Shown here piece by piece: positions 30,620-41,687 of a DNA stretch of 64,000 bases (its first letter is position 1; every line of letters starts with the position of its first letter). The DNA comes from Volutella citrinella (taxonomy: Eukaryota; Ascomycota; Sordariomycetes; Hypocreales; Nectriaceae). Made by a program: the position numbers and the translations under genes. A model generated the notes under the pieces. That model worked only from the letters and a program-made list of their open reading frames with translations. It had not been told where the DNA came from and did not search any database. The DNA lies in assembly GCA_034401135.1 (NCBI GenBank), contig JAWZSP010000006.1, forward strand, positions 434,001 to 498,000, given 5' to 3'.

Positions 30620-31144
30620 TGCTGGGAGTTGGAATGTTGAATCGCTTGTGTTCTTGTTTGCGTGGGTATGTGTGCATCAATGGTCTTCGCCATTTGCACG
30701 CATCAGGGGGCGGGTTCCAGTGGTATTTGTACCCGCCCATGCGAGGGTATGTGGCCAAGACATAAAAGTCTAGGATTGACCAAAGGGTGTTCAGCGGCAG
30801 GAATGTGCTGCGCAATTGGGGCTGGGGATCGACTGCTCGTCAATTCCGAGCCGAGACATTGACGTCACACAGCCATGCACATGAAACCTGGCCACAACTA
30901 TTCAATTATATGTATGGCGGTGGCTGTGCGTTGCTTGCAACAAGGCACCAACATGGCACGTTCAATTGCGGAGTTGACCGATGTACTGCAAATCAATTAG
31001 CCCCCTTCTCAAGTCCCTTGGCTAGGTATGATGTTTGAGAGAATGTGCTGAATCCCTTTTCATGGGAGTGATTGTTATCTGGACTTCTGGCCCATTGGAC
31101 TATGATTAATTTCATGGTATCATCTATGTACGTCTCCAATGCTC
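30620..31144. other. Intergenic region
   Basis: Promoter of the small secreted protein gene and 3' flank of the NLR gene. No gene or striking repeat seen. Confidence 0.45.
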
Positions 31145-34100
31145 CTATGCAGACTCTTCCTCCAGGCTGAAATCTTCCAACACCTCTTCCAGGACCCCAC
31201 CATCATCACCACCAATCTGTTCTGCCAGCTCCAACGGCGTATTACCATCCTCATCGAGCACCTGCAACAGGCCCGCGCCTTTTGGGCAGAGCCTTAGAAG
31301 CGTTTCCAGAATAGCCTGTCGTTCTCTAGGACGCCGCGGGCTCTCAACAGCAAAGTGCAACGCTGTCCATCCTGTATAGAGACGTGGGACCTTCAGCATC
31401 TTTTCGGCGTGTCCAGTGAGTAGAAGCTCCTCGATAAGCTCGTGGTTCCCCAGAGCAATGGCTACATGCAAGGGGAACTCGTACCCAGTGTTCGAGTGAA
31501 CACATGGGTCTGCGCCACGAGACAGAAGGAACCTCACAATTCCCATCTGGTTTGCCCTCTCTGATGCGTCATCGCTCACAGAAGCGAAGTAGCAGGCCCG
31601 ATATAACAACGTGACGTCTTCAAATGGGGAGTTGATATCCTTGAGCGGATTGACCTCCAGTAGATACGACGCAGTATTATGCCACCTGCCCATAATGGCG
31701 TTGCTGAGAGATGTTCTGTATGTCTTCGAATCCTCTTCGCTTGCTGCAGCCTTTTGACAAGAGCTGCAAGTCTTGAGATGTTTCTGAAGCAGAGTATTGC
31801 AGCCCATGGTTGCTAGAAGCACCATCATGCTGTTTTCTCCATCAAACAAGACGCTTTCTGTGGCCCGCGATCTCTGAAGGAACTTGATCTGCTCTTCAAT
31901 AATACGGACTGTCTTTTTCTTCTTGCAGTTGCGCATAAAGTCGGGCAGTTTGATGCCCTCAGCCACGGCATCGGACTTTTGGGCGTGACGGAGCCAGAAC
32001 TCACAGGCATAGTCTCGAAGCTCAACGTCATCAGTATCCCGAAAGCGACAGTACTGAAGGACCCGAAGGCAAATCTGGAGTAGCAACAGGTGGCAATGCT
32101 GATCAAGTTGGAGTGCCGAGTTCGCATAGTGCCGACAGAGGCCATTCTCGCCGCGGAGAAACGCCGCCATCGAACTACGCATAATAACTCGAGGATCTTC
32201 ACTGAGTTCCCGGGTTGTATACTCTATCGGCAGGGCAGATACTGGTTTGTCATATGTTCCGATTTCCAAGAGCCCTCCAGACTCCCGGCGGAGGAAGTTC
32301 TCAAATTGGGGGCCAGGGAGAAGTCCCGCGTTTGAATTCTGCCACTCTGTCATTGTCTCATATTCAAAGTCGGTCGCGAATGCGAGTGCGTGTCGAAACT
32401 CCTCAGTAAAGAATGGTCTGTAGGCGCAAAGAGCCAGCTGCAAGATCTGCAGGTGTCGACTGCCCTGGGATATCTCCATTTTAGATAGCGTTTCCTGATA
32501 TAAGCTTTCCAGGCTCGATGGCACCTCCAAGACCAACTGTTCCAACACCATGAGCGGTGATGAGGACGATTCTTCGAGGATCCGCTGGGTAACAATGATG
32601 GCCCAGATGAAGCCATTGGAGCAGTGCTTTTCCAGCAGAGCAACTAGCCTGGACTCAATGTGTTCGTTTTCAAGTTTCGAAAGCCGTCGTTTTATGTAGT
32701 TCTTGACTTGTTCATTGGTGTAATTCTGTATCTGCATCATTTTCGTCTCAGGCTCCATGGCGCCATACATTGGAACGTATGGTCTTGAGACACAGACACC
32801 GATGTTTATATCCTCAGATTGTGACAAACGCAGCAGCTTTGATAGCTCTTTGAGCACTAAGAGGCCACCGTGGTTGTCATTTCCTGGGCCTGATACTCTA
32901 TCGTCTTGATCTCCGCGACACTCATTAATGGCATCGACGAAGACACGGATACGCAGGCCTTTAGCCATGAATGAAGCCATATTCTGTAAAAGGATGTGTT
33001 TCATGGCTGCGAAAAGCCGATCAACCGACCAGAGCCCAGTATCGTTGTTCTCCTGTATCGCTTTGGCCCAGACTTTTACCTCATCCAACGGCTTCTCCGG
33101 CACTTGACGAATGAGCTGGGCCAACAGTGAACGAAATAGGACCGTGACGGAGTTCTTTGATGAGACATGAGTGTCATTTCCGGCTGAGCCATCGAAGAAG
33201 TGGTATAACGTTATTATGCACGGGTCCTTGGCGGCAGAAATCACGGCTGCCTTCATCAGCACCGACTTTCCAGTGCCCGGGTTTCCCTTGATGGTTAGGA
33301 GCCCTGGTGAGTCATTTCCGAAGACTACAGCGTTGTACCAGTCCGCGAATGCCTCTTGTTGTGTGAGCCAGCTGCCAGAGTCAAACGTTTCAATCTGTCG
33401 GAATTTATTGTCAACCGCAAGAGGACGCAACTCCTTTTCGAAGACGGACAACATCTTGTCCTCGGACTCGACTTGTGATTCCGTGCCTATGTCGCGTGAG
33501 ATATATATTATGTGTATGTCGCACCAGGGCTTACTGACGGCCATCTTCCATGGGAATAGTGCAAAGTAGTTCTTTAGCACAGGCGGCGGCTGTAGCTGCT
33601 GCATACGGCTGCCAGCGCTTGTTCTTGTGATCGTCGGCGTAGTCGCAAACTCCCCGGATAACGAGGCACGGTGAGTTGTTCATCAACCCAGCGGCTTCCA
33701 TTTCGAAGCAAAGCACCCCGCCCAAGCTTTTACTGATGCGGTCGCGAGCAATGCCGTTCCTCATCACCTGGTTTCCTGATGCGATGTTGCCGAAGAAGAG
33801 TGCCGGGGCAGTACCCGGCCTCTCCTGTCTCTTGACCACATCGTTGATATCGCAGCCGGTGCAGTCCCTTCTACCCGCATGTCGGGCTGTGGCTGCGTAC
33901 AATACGTCGTACTCTTGTCCTGGGTAGGCAAACATGGGACGGCCGGTAAACTTGGCGAGGTGCTGGTCAATCTGTGTCTTCCCCAGGATGTTATTGGTGC
34001 TCAGCTTGGATACGGCAGTCAACAGACTGGTCGGCGGAGCATTCAAGCTTCCTGTGCGTAGAATGCTGCCATCTGGCCCAGTCTTGCCCATGTCGTACTG

Positions 34101-34466
34101 AATCACGCCGCCATACTGACCAGACGGTTGGCTGACGACAACATCCCCCAGACGAATGTCGTTTCCCTCGGCCGGCACACCACCACCAATGCCGACGAGC
34201 ACGAGGAAGCGCAGCCTGGGAAAGCTGAGCCTCATCTGGCTTGCGACCACAGCAGCAGGGTTCGTGCCTGTCTGGCCAGCAGGTAGGCACGCCACGACGA
34301 CATTGTGCGCTCCTACCTGTCCGAAGGTGTAGTGGTTCGTATCGTTGGGCAGTCGGGGCAGGTCGGTGTGTTCTTCGTCGAGGAGCTCAATGGCAGCGGC
34401 GAGTTCAATGGGCAGTGCGCAAACCCATCCGACGGTGTAGTTGACTGCTGAAAATATGAATGGCAT
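31145..34466 (-). CDS. PNP_UDP-NACHT-ankyrin NLR-like protein
   Basis: Exons 34466-33539 and 33486-31145 encode 1089 aa. The frame needs a 52-bp intron with a GTCAGT donor and CATAG acceptor; the more canonical GTAAGC four bases on would give the wrong phase. Residues 9-300 form a nucleoside-phosphorylase-like domain (NYTVGWVCALP, GIGGG at 92-96, CFEMEAAGLM at 253-, VIRGVCDYAD at 269-) with the key acidic residues kept. A NACHT NTPase follows: Walker A GNPGTGKS (377-384), Walker B VFVDAINEC (491-499). The C-terminal 170 residues contain about four ankyrin-like repeats (GYEFPLHVAIALGNHELIEELL, GWTALHFAVES). This architecture is a known fungal NLR type, acting in non-self recognition and programmed cell death: the repeats sense, NACHT oligomerises and the N-terminal enzyme domain signals. 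Cytosolic. Confidence 0.88.
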
Positions 34467-34912
34467 CTTGTTCGGCGATAGCAAGCGACATAACTATGCG
34501 ACCCATATTGCGATGGTTTGCGGGAGTGGAAAATTTCGCAATGGGGAAAGCTGATGACCCTTGATGGGCAAGAGCCTAAGCATCAGGCTGAGGCTGGAAA
34601 TGTTACAGGCTGACAGGGTGGTGGGTTGTTTGGGGATAGGGTGAAACAAGGGAGGCACCACGGGGGAGGGAGCTTGATCGGAGCTTGAGCTCTGCGGCTG
34701 AATGATTTGATCGCATTATTTGTGCATTCATCATGAACAATCTTCAGGCGCATGCCCAAGAGAACTATAAGGCCACGGGATGATGTACAAATGTCCCCAC
34801 TGTCCGCCTTTTGACCCTGTATAAAACCGTCGCTATGCTGTCCTCCATTTCCTTGGTATTCCAACGCCAAATCAAAATCCGTATATAGACATATCACGAC
34901 CCAATACACATT
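34467..34912. other. Intergenic region
   Basis: Upstream region of the NLR gene and 3' flank of the GPI-type protein. A plus-strand TATAAAA at 34820 has no plausible gene behind it. Nothing else seen. Confidence 0.4.
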
Positions 34913-36089
34913 TCATGCAAGATGCTGGTACACTGCCAAGATCTGCATGGTCAACATTAAACAGACCGCAGCAGCAGTCGAGCAAGCAGAAGACGATGCC
35001 TGGGTCGGCCTCGGCCCCTCAGCCCCTACCGCCCCAGTTGGTTCTACGACAGGCGTAAGTTGTGTCTCTGGCATAACAAGCACTGACGGCACAATAGTCG
35101 TACTTCGCGGGGCGGTCTGGGTTGGGGTGACCTTGTCATCGGCATCGTCGCCATACCGGTTGTTGTACTTTGCACCCGGTACGGGACCTGTTGCGTCATC
35201 GTCCGTTTCTATGCGCTGGGGCACGCGCCATCTTGTGCACCAGACGTCGGCCGCATCCGGGAGCACGTAGCATCGCTTGATCCCGAAGCCGCCGGCAATG
35301 ACCTGGTTGTAGTATGGAAGAGGGAAGCCGACCATGCCGTCGTCGTACACCGGGCGCCCGAAGTTGTCGATAACGTAGTCACGTCCAGCCTCCTATTGCC
35401 GAGCAGATTAGCGGGATCCCTCCCCTGTTGAGTTCGCATGGTTGGCTTACCTGGAGCTGTCTTTTGCTCAACGCCATATTCTCGGGTGGCGGATGGGAGT
35501 TGATATCCTCACTTCGCGGAGCGGCGACGTTCCGACCCGGCTGCCTACTGGGTGGAGGAGTGATGCCACAGTTCAAGAAGGTCAGGTCTGCTCTGAAGAA
35601 GCAATTTGCCAGACACGTCAAGTGGAAAGAATTGACGTGGTGCATGCAGATGCAGCTGTGGAAATTTGGGTCGCGCATCGGGCAGCCCTCAAACGCGCCC
35701 GTGACGGAGCATCTCTTGCACAGAGGATCGCGAGATCCGCTCATGATGATGCTCTTAGGCTTCACGCAAGTCTGGCCCGCACGCACGGCGCCGACTGCGA
35801 GCTCATCGTAGGGGAACATCTGCTTGGCCGAGATGACGGCTTGGTCGCGGCAGATCATGACGTCGGTAGTTGAGCCATCGCCGAGTGATCGAGTCTGAAC
35901 GCAATCTAGGAGAGACTTGAGCGAGTTCTGCTTTCTTACGCAAAACTCTTCGCCGGCCAACGTATTCCCTTGGCAATTGCTGAATTGTCGCTGCAATGAC
36001 TTGCATCCGAAGCTTTGCTGGGCGGCGGTCGGGATGGCAGCGCTGGACAGCCATGCTAGTAGGAGAAATTTGGGTGTTTGTAGCTGCAT
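34913..36089 (-). CDS. Cys-rich secreted protein with probable GPI anchor
   Basis: Exons 36089-35451 and 35392-34913 encode 372 aa. The 58-bp intron (GTAAGC...CAATAG) joins KRQLQ to EAGRDYVIDNFGRPVYDDG in frame. Residues 1-24 form a signal peptide (MQLQTPKFLLLAWLSSAAIP). About sixteen cysteines lie in the first 230 residues, including dense groups (CKRCSVTGAFEGC, CICMHH, CLANCF). The second half contains YVLPDAADVWCTRWRVPQ and then a Thr/Pro/Ala-rich spacer. The last ~25 residues are small residues followed by a hydrophobic tail (SSACSTAAAVCLMLTMQIL), which fits a GPI-attachment signal. It is probably a cell-wall or membrane surface protein. No family recognised. Confidence 0.78.
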
Positions 36090-36894
36090 TGCTTATAGCA
36101 GTGGAACTGGGCGAGATTGGAGATTGGAGATTGTTGCGTGGGAGAGTGGCACGAAAATTTGTGTTGCTTTTCGACGGTGGTGGGAAGTGACGCGATCGAG
36201 GAATCTGGCTGCAAATGCCGGTAACATCAGGAAACGATGGAGCTGTGCGCTTATCTTAAGATACACGCAGATCGGGTAAGATCAATCTCTCGGTCCCGAC
36301 AACAGCCAAGGCCTGTCTCGTCTTCACCTGTCTGAAGCGTCTCGAAACGCCGCCTCACGCAGTCTGGTGGCCAAAATAGGGACCGTGTTTCAGCCCAGCC
36401 TGGCGACAATGGCAGAGTGCGTTTGATGTGCGTGTCGCCCGTCAGCAGCAACAACGCGCCTAGCGGCCCAGCTGCCGAGCGCGCTTCGGGGGGGATCTCG
36501 GCCGTCCCAGGGTCGTATGCCAAGTGTAACGGCGGGTGGTATTCAACAATGCCTACACAATACTGAGAGGTGGGCCGTGTCAGGGCCTGACACTCTTACA
36601 CAACCCCTAAGCGCCCGCCTGCGACACGGAGGTCGGATATGCTTAACCGAGACCTGGGCGTGTTTGGAGGAGGCCGGCAGGGGGTACAGGATTCAGAACC
36701 AGATGAACGAGCCAATCAATGGTGGCCACCCGAATGGGCCTCTTCACATGCTCACCAAAACACGACAAGAATGGAATGACGGGGCTAGCCAGTCACTACC
36801 ATTGAGTCTTTGCTTCTGGTGCTAATCTACAACATTGGAAAGAAAAATCGCAAAAATCATCATTTTTAAAGCTCTATCATCAGAGCTGACAGCA
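36090..36894. other. Intergenic region
   Basis: Promoter of the surface protein and 3' flank of the membrane protein gene. Several frames of 60-100 codons overlap on both strands without protein character. No gene called. Confidence 0.45.
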
Positions 36895-38970
36895 TTACGC
36901 CCTTGTCACACCGAATATCGGTTCTCCGTCCGTCGTCTGCTTCACAAACTGATACTTGATCCGCTCCCCGGCGATTGACTTGCTCAGCTCGACCGAACTC
37001 ATGCTCGACGCGTGCGCAGGCATTTCCATATACTTTGAGTCTCGAAACACCGTCGACACGTAGCCCAGCACATCTGGCCCGTCAGCCACGTGGATAAATA
37101 CCACGCTCAATACGCCGCCGGCCAGGAGGACGACGCCAGAGATGGTGCAGGCTGCCATCCAGCCCCAGTCAATACGGTACTTGGCCGCTCGGTTGTCGAC
37201 CCTGAAGGTGGCTGAAGTCGTCGAGTTGGCGCCAAACGAGGCCCCCGGGTCGACGCTGGCACTCATGATGCTGGGAAAGACCTGGCCGATCAGCAGGTAT
37301 GTGTTGATGACCTGAGTGAAGCGGTTCGTGAGCAGTGGCGGCGCAACGTTGCGCACATCAGCCACCACTGAGAGGGATGCAAGGCTCAAGATGGACGGGT
37401 CGAGCAGGTACTTGATGGTGGGATCCAGTCTCTGTGCGTCGCCCGCGCTGCCCATGGCGACGGGCATCAGCTCCGACAGCCCCATGAATGTGTCGAGGAA
37501 GGAGAGCAGCGAGAGGTCCGCAGGGGCATGGTCTTTCTGCGATGGTCTCTGTTCAGAGACGGCGCAGCGAGGACTTGCATCGGCCGACGAGCGCGTGCAG
37601 TCGACGCGAGACTCGACGTAGTGCTGGGCCACCCGGAACAAGGCCTGTGTATATGAGCCCTCTGTTGTCGATTGCCTGAATGGCTTCATCTGAAACATGA
37701 GTGTTGCTGGCCTTGTTTCGATCCCGGGTTGGTCGACAAACATGTTTGGCGAGTGCAGCTTCGAGTTATACAGCAACGCATCGGGCTTGAGCTTCTTCTC
37801 GTCGGCGGTCCAAAGCGGATCGACAAACGTGTCCATTGCAATCTTCCAATCCGACATGTTTTGCTCGTAGCCGATCCACGTCCCGTTCGAGCTGGGCGTG
37901 TTTTTCGAGTCTCCGTGCTTGACTAGGTCGCCCTCGTGGCTTGTGATGTTGAGGCACTCGAGATAGACGTAGCTTGACTCCATGGTAAAGGTTGAGTTGC
38001 CGACAACCACGTTGTGCATGGGGACACCCACCAGGGCCGAGTACTGCAAGTCTCCTCCAACTGGTGGTGTCTTCTGCCAGTCGGCAACATCGTATTTACC
38101 GTAGGACGGGAGGAGTGGGACTTTGAGATTACCCCAGAGATCTTGGCTGCTGTTGCGGGCCGAGTCAGGCGAGTAGAGGGCGGCGCTGTACACAGAGTTC
38201 TGCCTTGAGATCGCCTCGCCATAGTTCATGTACACGGCCATGAACGTCTTGAAACCAAATGTGGGCACGGCACTCGTGTCAAAGTGCACAATGTCGTACG
38301 CGCCAGCTGATACACCGCGGTGCGAGCCCAGCATGCGGATGAGGCCCTGGCCACCGATGGGGGACCACGCCCAGAGGCCAAGCAGTGCCAGCGCCACGAG
38401 GTTGAAGGTACCGAGCTCGACCTGGATGAGCAGCGCTGAGCCCATGGTGCGGCTTCCCATGAGCTGCTCTAGGAGGGCCACATGCCCGCCACGCTCCAGC
38501 TTCCAGCGCGAGACCTGGTACATGAGGCGACCGATGATGGCGGCAAAGAGAATCGGGTATCCGGTGGCGAGCTGGATTGTTAGCGGTGACGTCCCGTGTT
38601 AATCTGGTTGGACACGTACCACGGTAGCCGCGTTGCGGTAGCTGTCATAGGCGCCGTCAATGTCATAGCCGTCCTTGAGGGACATGGCGATGATGAAGCC
38701 GAGGAAGGCCAATGGGCTAAGGACGCAGGCGACATCAGCAAGCAGGTTCCCAATGGTCGGCTTCCGGCGGGGAATTTTCTGTGAAACATTGCCCTTTTCC
38801 TCCAAGCGCTCGTCAATAGACGGGTTTCGGTCGCTATCCACCACGCGACTTTGGTCTACGTCGCCTGCTGGGGCCTGATGATGGAGGAAGCGGTCTTCGG
38901 CGCCTATGGGCGAAACGGGGATGCTTGAGACGTCTGAGTCGAGTGACGACGGCCGACTCGTTGGCTCCAT
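36895..38970 (-). CDS. Four-TM membrane protein of unknown function
   Basis: Exons 38970-38620 and 38571-36895 encode 675 aa; the 48-bp intron (GTACGT...AATCCAG) joins YRNAATV to LATGYPILF. The first ~75 residues are Ser/Pro-rich and charged, probably cytosolic. Predicted membrane segments: VACVLSPLAFLGFIIAM (~80-100), GYPILFAAIIGRLMYQV (~120-140), FNLVALALLGLWAW (~170) and, near the C-terminus, AACTISGVVLLAGGVLSVVFI. Between TM3 and TM4 is a large loop with several N-glycosylation sites (NST, NIT, NGT, NMS) and cysteines, probably extracellular. This layout is common in lineage-specific fungal membrane proteins with no assigned role. No catalytic or transport motif is seen. Confidence 0.82.
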
Positions 38971-39437
38971 GGCGATTTATCAGGAAGCAATACGCGATTG
39001 CCCGTCCGATCTTTGATGCAGTCGCGAGGTTCTGCGATCCACGGCGAAACAGAAAAGTGAACTGTCAGGTCAAGCTCAATCCGTCTCACCATGCTGACAA
39101 TGTCCAACGGCCGATACTGGGCCAGCACAGCCTCGAGCGACTCCACAATGCCCTATAAGCGGTGGTTGCAGTGGGGGCAATGAGTCTGACAGGGCATCTG
39201 GTTGGCTTGAAGTGAAGCAGTGGAAACATACAGCCCCAGCATAGCCTGGCCACGGCACCGGAGTTTCGGACTGACGAGTTTGGACTCCGCTAGGCAGGGG
39301 TATCTGTCACAGTAAGAGAAATACAGCTAGAAGTATCGATTGATGCAGAAATAACTGATATCGATGAGATAGTCGTGTACGTCAAATCATGTCCTTTCTA
39401 TGTCTATATCCCGACACGCCAATATTCTATTGCTCCT
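38971..39437. other. Intergenic region
   Basis: Promoter of the four-TM gene and 3' flank of the F-box-like gene. Nothing notable. Confidence 0.45.
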
Positions 39438-40946
39438 CTAATTCAGTGACAACCCCGCGAAATCTAAAGAAATATCTTGCTCTTTCCAGCTCAGAGCAAT
39501 CCCAGCCAACAGCAAATCTGCCTTTAGGGTCTCCGTTGCTCGCGTGCCGTATGGGAGCGGCTCCAGGTGGATATGTTTCATGCGCGGGAGCTTGCTCTTC
39601 CATTTTTCTGGCGCGGCCCGAAGGATGGCACCCACCCCGCTGCGTGCCCAGATGCGGAGCAGGTCCTCGCCGTTTTCTGGAGTGAAGAGGAGTGTCAGGT
39701 CCTCGAGATTAGGCGGCAGTTTGTTGAAGAAGAGAGTCCATGTATTTGCATTGAGCCAGTCGAGTAGTAAATGTGGCTCCACTGACAGCTTTTTCAAGTG
39801 GTGAAGCTGTGGGAGACATGTCCATTTCTCCAGAGGGCCGAGGCGGTTCGCGGCATGTTCTGAGTGGCAACCGGTCGTGTTGAGTGCGAGCGTCTCAAGG
39901 GTGTCTGCCCGTCTTAGGATCGCTGTGTTGAGATCACCTTCTTGGTCTGGGAAATCCTCCCTCTCAACCATCTCTATGGATAATGACTTGATGCCAATGG
40001 CTTGCTGCATCAATGCATCAATAGAGACCGGCTCAGCTGTCACAGCAAGGTTCATTTCCTCCAGCTGAGCCAGCCCTTGTTGTGCTATCGAGGAGACAGG
40101 CAATTCGCTGAGCCAACCATAAGACAAGTCGAATCGTCTCAAAGCAGGCAGATTGAGAAGCGGTGAAGTGAGCCGGAAAGAGAAAAGGTCGACATCCTGA
40201 GCGTCCAGGAGTTCCGCAGCGGCAGGGCCCGTTTGTATCTGGAGGGTCTGGAGGTTTGGAAGAAATGACGGGCCAATTTCCGAGTGCGTAATTAGTTTTC
40301 CCAGCATCAAATCCAGCTCTTCGAGGTCGTCAAGGACGCTGGGGAGGCCCTCTAGTAGGAGCGTCTCAACTCTGCCAGTTAAGCACAGTAGAGTCGCAAC
40401 AACCTTACAAGCCAGGTTCGTCGTTTCAGAGATTGTCGGACCCCATTGCGGATGGGCCGGGCTAACACTCGTGTCAAGGTCGACGACATTCAGAATCTCT
40501 TGGACGGATACCTCCAGGCTAAGTGAACTTGACTGTCTGACCCATTCGTTCCATATTGCCTTGCATGCAATCTTGGAACTTGCCAGCAAACCTGTCAGTG
40601 GTATGGGAATAGCAACGTTCCGTATGAGCGGCTGCAACTCGGGGTTTTGAACCAAGGAGCGAAGCAGCAGCACTGCCGAGGCCGCATCAGCACAGCGATC
40701 AACGTTTCCCGACAAGTGGCGTTTCATATCGGCGAAGATAACAACTGTTTCGTAGAGGTACGGTCTTGCCATGTCCCGCAGCCGGCGCGACGTGAGGCAG
40801 AGGTGTCGCAACGTCGACCTGTTTGCGAGGAAGGCTTGGCTCGGGACATCATGTTCGAGCTCCAGTGGGGACAAGGCCAGGTTCTGGAGAATGTTCTGCC
40901 AAGTCTCGGTTGCCAGTGAAGGCGCTATTGATGTTGAAGATGTCAT
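39438..40946 (-). CDS. F-box/LRR-like protein
   Basis: Single exon, 502 aa. Residues 10-70 resemble a fungal F-box-like domain (LATETWQNILQNLALSPLE ... LRHLCLTSRRLRDMARPYLYE), which would bind Skp1 in an SCF ubiquitin ligase. The remainder alternates Leu-rich blocks (NLPALRRFDLSYGWLSELP, LEEMNLAV, TLETLALNTTG, LPQLHHLKKLSVEP, LEDLTLLF) as in irregular leucine-rich repeats used for substrate binding. No signal peptide or membrane segment. Such genes are numerous in filamentous fungi and usually lineage-specific; the target protein cannot be told. Confidence 0.75.
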   Translation of the reverse strand: MTSSTSIAPSLATETWQNILQNLALSPLELEHDVPSQAFLANRSTLRHLCLTSRRLRDMARPYLYETVVIFADMKRHLSGNVDRCADAASAVLLLRSLVQNPELQPLIRNVAIPIPLTGLLASSKIACKAIWNEWVRQSSSLSLEVSVQEILNVVDLDTSVSPAHPQWGPTISETTNLACKVVATLLCLTGRVETLLLEGLPSVLDDLEELDLMLGKLITHSEIGPSFLPNLQTLQIQTGPAAAELLDAQDVDLFSFRLTSPLLNLPALRRFDLSYGWLSELPVSSIAQQGLAQLEEMNLAVTAEPVSIDALMQQAIGIKSLSIEMVEREDFPDQEGDLNTAILRRADTLETLALNTTGCHSEHAANRLGPLEKWTCLPQLHHLKKLSVEPHLLLDWLNANTWTLFFNKLPPNLEDLTLLFTPENGEDLLRIWARSGVGAILRAAPEKWKSKLPRMKHIHLEPLPYGTRATETLKADLLLAGIALSWKEQDISLDFAGLSLN

Positions 40947-41687
40947 TGCGAAGTTGGGGTGTGCAGATGCCGTTGATCCGGACGTTCCTCAGGTCTGTGA
41001 CCCTGGTGAACTCTCCAGCAACCCCATCGCCCCCACAGATGAGAAATGCCAGAAAATGCAAAAGTGGAGAATTTGATTGCTCGCATCACGTGATTAGAAA
41101 TATTCTGTCTCAAGAGTATTAGCCGTTGTAGGGGACCCGCTGGCGAAACTCGAAGCATGCTAGCAGAGCCTATGATCTAATGACTGATCTTTGTCACGAT
41201 GGCCCGCCTTGAGCTGTGAATATTTAGCGGGGAAGGCCCCGGCTAGCGAATGAATGACGATGTCAATGAACCTTGACAGCTCATGCACGGATGACCCTCC
41301 AGCCCTGCCAAAGCCACATGCGTTACGCGGGGTAAGGGAGCGATGACCTGTGGCTTTTACACAATGGCCCTACAATTTCGACACCAAGGAGCCTCGGCTG
41401 ATATCACGGCGCAGTCAATATCACTCTCGGAGCAGCTATATTCTGCTCTCTCACCGCCCACCACTCCGATAGTGGAAGATGATATCAGAAGCAGGGGATT
41501 GAGATAAGAAAGAGCCATATCGTATGACGAACCCATGGCGGCTCCTGTCGGTGCTGTGCTGAGACATCGATGATAACGGCCAATCAGCCACAGCGTCGCA
41601 TTGCTCTTGCGTGCTCCGACTCTGGCCAATACACCATCGCCAACCCCCTCAGCCAGCATCCAGCATCCATCGGCATCAACCCCAACC
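40947..41687. other. Divergent intergenic region
   Basis: Shared upstream region of the F-box-like gene and the permease. The plus-strand frame of the permease stays open to 41601 but without an ATG before 41688 in good context. No other gene. Confidence 0.45.

Noticed and set aside
33531..33534. GTAAGC donor in the PNP-NACHT gene
   Set aside because: Leaves the wrong phase for the NACHT exon; the GTCAGT four bases upstream fits. Kept only as a possible minor isoform.
34820..34900. Plus-strand TATAAAA followed by an ATG
   Set aside because: The frame stops after about 17 codons and no further exon is evident.
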